Source of the DNA: Amyloporia xantha
Taxonomy: Eukaryota; Basidiomycota; Agaricomycetes; Polyporales; Adustoporiaceae
Assembly: GCA_036971615.1 (NCBI GenBank)
Contig: JAYKKR010000005.1
Coordinates: 930,001-994,000 of the forward strand
Reading direction: 5' to 3'
Length of the DNA stretch: 64,000 bases
A program made the translations under genes and the position numbers. The notes below the pieces were generated by a model. That model searched no databases, was not told where the DNA came from, and saw only the letters and a program-made list of their open reading frames with translations. Of this stretch, positions 59,628 to 64,000 are shown piece by piece; the first letter of the stretch is position 1; each line of letters opens with the position of its first letter.

Positions 59628-62600
59628 TCATTGAGTTGCTTTGTCAAAGTCCTCTTCGGACCATCCATAGTGTTTCTGCAATCTCTTACGAAAATCTCTC
59701 AGCATCACAGGCTGTAAAGTGGGATCAGGATGAGCTAGAAATGCAACGGCTGTCAGAGGTAGGAACATCCTCAGCAATAGCAAATATTCTTACGCTTATG
59801 GAATGTGATGGGCTGTATTACGAGAGGTCAGCAGACATCGAGGGACAATACGGATGTCGGCTTACCGTATCGCGCGGATCAGGAGGATCGAACCTGACGC
59901 TTGATCCAGCGGTACTTGGTTCATAGGTGAAGCCCATCTCACGCATGACCTAAATGCAGGTCGTAAATTATCGCTGAGCATTTAGGGATCATATCAGTTA
60001 CCTTCAAGAAGTGTTCCCATTTCATGGGGGCAAGACCCTGCTTATCATCCTCCTTCGTACGCAACAACTGGTGCATGTACGTCGACGTCTTCTTAGATAG
60101 CCGCGAGAAATAACTAAACTTGCCACCCTTCTTCACAGGCTCGTCATCCGCAGTCTTATCCTTCCTGCTAAAGCGACTCAGGAACCCCTTCTTCTCTGAA
60201 ATAGCCTCTAAGTTGCCATAATCGGGTCTTGACTTCACTTTCTCCTTCGTCTTGGTAGCTAGACCTTCCGTCTGCAGATATTTGTGCGCTGACTGTGCAG
60301 TCTGGGGTATAGGGAGCGACGTAGTAGACATATGAGGGTGCGTCGTGGTCGAGCTGCTAATCGACGCTGGACGCGCAGGCTTCTGCGGCGACTTGGGATT
60401 AGCCGTCTTCTTTGGCGGTGGCGAAGCGGTGACCGCTGGTGCGCCATTGCTGAGGGGGGAGGAGGGTGTCTTCGGAGTTGATGGGGCTTGTGCTGCAGGA
60501 CTCGAAGTGGGGACAACCGGTGTGTCTGGAGCCTGTTGCTGATCCGGGGCTGCTTGGGAAGATGGTTTCTTCTTCTTCTTGGGTTTCTTTTTCTTCTTCT
60601 TAGCGGCTGTAGCGGCCACTTCATCCTCGTCTTCCACTGCCTCTACAGTAGCTTTCTGACTCTTAGGAACCGCTGCGATCAAGGTTCAACAGCGATGCCT
60701 TGCAATTTACGAGAGAAACAATACTTTACCAGGTGTTGGTACAGGACTAGGCTTTGCAGATGGATGTGTAGCAGGCTTAGGGGCTTGCTGAGGTGGAGCC
60801 GTGGTAGGCTTCCGCGATCCGAAAGGACGACGAGGCTCAGTGCGAGTCGTCGTCTTGAGCGTGGGGTTCGAAGAGAACATCCGTCCTTGTGGGGAGGAAT
60901 CCAAGGATAAGCAGCAGTGTCATCATGGCTAAGGTTTCAGTTGACGTACCTCGGAGTGAACCTAGCAGCTTCAAGAAGGGATTCCCCTTCCGTTCCTCAG
61001 CAAGCTCATCGAACTCTGGTGCAGCACTCTTGGGATCGAAAAAGTCGGGAGTCGCCATCGCGGTGTCCATGGCCTCCCTAAGCATATCACGGAGAGCATC
61101 CTCTTCGTCAGTATCATAGCCACTCTCCGGATCGCTGTCGTCTTCATCTTCGTCCTCGTAGTCACTATCGTCGTCGTCGGTGTCATCGTCTTCCTCCGAG
61201 GAATCAGAGACTGTCTGCAGCGACGGCATTGAGCCGTCGCTATCATCCGCTGTCCCATTCGTGATTGCAAGAACGTTTCCTGGTTTTCCCTTGCCTCCTT
61301 TGCCCTTGCTCTTCACCGGCAGCAGGTGAGGCATGTCGTCGTCGTCATCGTCATCGTGATTGACTGGCACGTAGAATGCATGCCACTGCGGGGTCAGCTG
61401 CTTGACATCATTCAGCTGCCATAAGGTGTCTATGTCCTTCCCGCAGGCATCTTTGTAATTCTATATATGCCACGTGGTTGCGGGTGAGCAATCGGTTCCG
61501 AGTAGATGGAAGCTAGAAGTTACAGCCGAACGAGGCTAAACTCACAAGATTAACGAACTTCCACATATTTTCGAGGACATTCGCAGTTTTTGTCTTCTCG
61601 AGTGGATGTATGACATCTTTGAAATTTGCGTACATCTTCGATGCCTTTTCAGAGAAAATCTGGGCATCTACCCAATTCTCATACTCCTCAGGCATCTCGC
61701 GAGGAAGTTTCTTCCATGCTTCGCCGTCCGGTCCAAGGAGTGGGCTCTCCAGGTATTCTTGGAGCTGCACGATAACCTACAGGATATCGGTAGTCCGTAA
61801 CAGGGTAAGTAACCTGTAATAACGCCCGCCATACTTCACACAGATAGGCGGCAAGATACCGGACTACCTACCGACAGGTCGCCGACAGCGTCCCAAACTG
61901 CCTGCGGAAAGCGCTTCGCATCTCTGGGAGACTCGTCAATAGCCTCGTGTAGAATCTGATACAGGATCTGTCGCGGTATGGCAGATTGGGGAAGACAGAG
62001 CTCCACTATAATGGAGTCGATGAAAGACTTATGAACATCCTTCAGGAGAGCCCAGTCAAAAACATATTCTTCTTCGCCCGTCTCGCTATCATCCACTTTC
62101 TTGAAATATTGTGAATAGTGGGCTGGTGATCGTTCCGGTAAGGTAGTGTACTGATTACCAGTTATATTTGAAAAGCTTACGGGCGGTGGTGGCAAGGAGC
62201 GCAAATTTAGCTTGGCCAGCTTGAGCTACGACATTTACGATGTCATATAGAACAAGAAATTGGGCTCTTAAATCTGCATCTTTCTTGAGACTATTCTTTA
62301 TGGAGCCGTCTTGAACCCCGGCCTCGGCCAACACGCGTAGGGTGTCTCCAATAAGTCTCCAAGCGGATGCCATCATGTACGCATTGTGAATTCTGTGGTA
62401 ACCAAAGAATAGACATTTATGCAGCACAGCTACAATACAATAATTCGAGGCAATCACCATACCTGGATGCGACAATAGTTGCGACATAACTAGGGTTCCG
62501 TAGCGGATCCGGTGCGGATGTCTGGGATTTACGTGCATTGATCTCGGCTATGATCTTCGCATAGAACAGTTCTCGGTCCTGTAAATCACTTATCTCGTCC

Positions 62601-63067
62601 AGATTCGCTGAGTTAGACGAAGACCGAGACATGAGTCTTCAGGAGTCCGGTCATACTGAAACACGAACAGAGCACACCTGCCAGCTGAGAATCCGCTATG
62701 TTCAGACATTTTTCAAGTCTGAACGGAGTGCCGAGTGCTTTCTTCGAACGTTCAACAAGATCCTCTATAGCCCGGGATCATGCCCGAGTTGTGAGTGCAA
62801 TACAGAAGAAATAGGATATCCGCGCTGACCAGCCAAAAGGTCCAGCTTTTCCCTTCCGCTCATCTTGCCCGCCAGCACAATTTCTCCTGTACCACGAGCA
62901 CCATACTTCCCGTTGCGAAGGACAAGAGCGCGGGCCGTCAAGGGTTTATTTCCGTTCTCATCTCGTCTGCTTGCGTTTTTTGCGAACACTTCTCGAGGCC
63001 CGACCGGGACCAGGTCGCGTGAGGAGGACAATATAGGTTTTGCGGGCTTAGTCTTGGTTGGTGGCAT
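59628..63067 (-). CDS. Conserved uncharacterised protein with acidic, basic and Lys-rich segments
   Basis: This is a long multi-exon gene. It starts at ATG 63067 (MPPTKTKPAKPILSSSRDLV) and ends at 59628 (PVMLRDFRKRLQKHYGWSEE, DFDKATQ). Exon joins checked include EDLVERSKKALGTPFRLEKC to SQLA-ANLDEISDLQD. The N-terminal half is helical (AYMMASAWRLIGDTLRVLAE; AQFLVLYDIVNVVAQAGQAK; IPRQILYQILHEAIDESPRD; VIVQLQEYLESPLLGPDGEA). The middle has a very acidic run (SDSSEEDDDTDDDDSDYEDE), then a poly-Lys run (KKKKKKPKKKKK) and Pro/Ser disorder. The C-terminus (MKWEHFLKVMREMGFTYEPS, TAGSSVRFDPPDP) is short and well ordered and recalls HicA-like dsRNA-binding folds, but this is only an impression. I know of no assigned function. 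The opposite-charge segments suggest nucleic-acid or chromatin contact. Confidence 0.8.
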
Positions 63068-63633
63068 CGTTTAGGCGAATGCAGCCGCCAAGCAGGCGGC
63101 GTGGAGGGGCAAGATAAATCAAGAGACAAGAAGAAGACGCGCAGATATTGGCAGAGTCGGTGTTGGACGAATTGGGCGAAATGGGCGCTTGATCACGTGT
63201 GGTCTTCCATTGATCTGATCGGCCATCATCCCGCCCAAACCGTTTGTCCGTCTGCAGCCATCACCAGTCTACAGTCTTCATCGCCATAACTACTCTGCTC
63301 CTTCGTCTTATTTTCATTCCAACCGCTCGTACAACATAAGACTGACCTCAGGCGACCGCTTTCTGTATGCAATTGTCCTACTTTACTCCAGAGACTCGGT
63401 TGTAATAAACATTCGTTCGCCCATCATTGGAGCGAGCAGATGAAACCTATCCGATGTCACTGTGGCTGTGTTCAAGCCGGCGCCGATACTATAAAGCCTG
63501 ATGCCCGACGAATGGCAGTCTTTGGTCGCCCCCACGGCCATCGACGACTCTCGACGACGTTCGCCTTCTTCCCTCTGCAGGGCAGAGCCTTTTTACTGCT
63601 TTCTTCAAGACCCTCTTTGTTTTGTCGGCCTTG
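63068..63633. other. Divergent intergenic promoter region
   Basis: This 566 bp stretch lies between the starts of the uncharacterised gene (-) and the membrane-protein gene (+). No gene seen. Confidence 0.5.
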
Positions 63634-64000
63634 ATGGCTGCGTTTAATGTTTCGCGTAAGTCTTATTCACTACTCGCCGGGTCGTCTGGTCGCATCTCAT
63701 CTGGTTGTGCATTGTCTAGTTGATGACAGCTCGCCTCTGATATCTTACTCGCCTTCTAATGCATGGCTTGACACACCTGCTAACGACACGCTATCTAAAT
63801 TCTACGCCTCTGAATCGCTGCATACGACTTCTCTCGATGGTGCTACAGCGCAGCTGACGTTCAATGGCACGGGTGTCTGGTTCTATGGTGGCCTCAGACC
63901 GCATTACGGCTCTTACACATTCCTGGTTGACGGTGTCAAAGTCCTTCAAGCTGATGCCGACGCTGCCGATCCCGAGCTTGGACGCCTTCTGGCTGGTATA
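63634..64000 (+). CDS. Probable secreted/membrane protein with galactose-binding-like ectodomain (3' end outside window)
   Basis: Exon 1 is 63634..63655 (MAAFNVS); exon 2 starts at 63720 and runs out of the window. The sequence continues DDSSPLISYSPSNAWLDTPA, LHTTSLDGATAQLTFNGTGV and WFYGGLRPHYGSYTFLVDGV. This pattern (DDSS, paired aromatic residues, F-x-GTGVW-x-YG, RP-x-GSY) is the usual start of a large group of Agaricomycete proteins that carry a galactose-binding-like beta-sandwich followed by one membrane helix and a cytosolic tail. No signal peptide is visible in the short first exon, so an upstream exon is possible. The membrane helix would lie beyond the window. Confidence 0.65.

Overview
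The window is nuclear DNA of a filamentous basidiomycete (Agaricomycete, polypore-like). The genes are close together on both strands and are cut by many 45-65 bp introns with GT..AG ends. The gene content is typical: condensin SMC2, an AlkB-like oxygenase, a GH55 beta-1,3-glucanase, an Rds1-type ferritin-like protein, a PH-domain protein, F-box and UIM/Josephin proteins, and TATA boxes a short way upstream of some starts. I assigned gene models by joining reading frames across splice sites by hand. Exon coordinates are stated only where phases close.

Layout. 1-4044 (+): 3' part of SMC2. 4719-6529 (-): class III aminotransferase. About 6.7-11.0 kb is gene-poor and carries an inverted repeat with ~200 bp arms (8255-9090). 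11067-11855 (+): Bli-3-like FMN split-barrel protein. 12305-12965 (-): mitochondrial ATP synthase delta subunit. 13159-16958 (-): PH-domain/coiled-coil protein. 17668-22961 (+): very long AlkB-domain protein. 23137-25383 (-): tRNA methyltransferase TRM11, divergent from a small uncharacterised gene (25641-26330, +). 26647-27073 (-): HSP9/HSP12 stress protein. 27786-29057 (-): membrane RING-H2 protein. 30129-31584 (+): F-box protein with two apparent frameshifts. 31838-33669 (-): aldo-keto reductase.

34966-36451 (-): protein with an RNase H1-type hybrid-binding domain and a C-terminal membrane segment. 36989-38133 (-): Atg27, sharing a 322 bp divergent promoter with a Josephin/UIM deubiquitinase (38456-40385, +). 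40868-42591 (-): conserved helical protein of unknown role. 43893-47570 (-): GH55 glucanase. 47.6-51.0 kb: no gene I can support. 51068-52606 (+): Rds1-like secreted ferritin-like protein. 53008-53886 (-): small disordered protein. 54913-57235 (+): Nup50-type nucleoporin. 57398-59482 (-): TBC RabGAP. 59628-63067 (-): conserved uncharacterised protein. 63634-end (+): 5' part of a probable membrane-protein gene.

The genes do not form a biosynthetic cluster. Most are housekeeping: chromosome condensation, tRNA modification, respiration, autophagy, nuclear transport, vesicle traffic and ubiquitin control. They are interspersed with stress and cell-wall genes. No tRNA, rRNA, CRISPR or intact transposon was found. 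The most notable items are the AlkB protein architecture, an 11-nt microexon that restores the Josephin fold, the membrane-anchored hybrid-binding-domain protein, the long inverted repeat and the frameshifted F-box gene.
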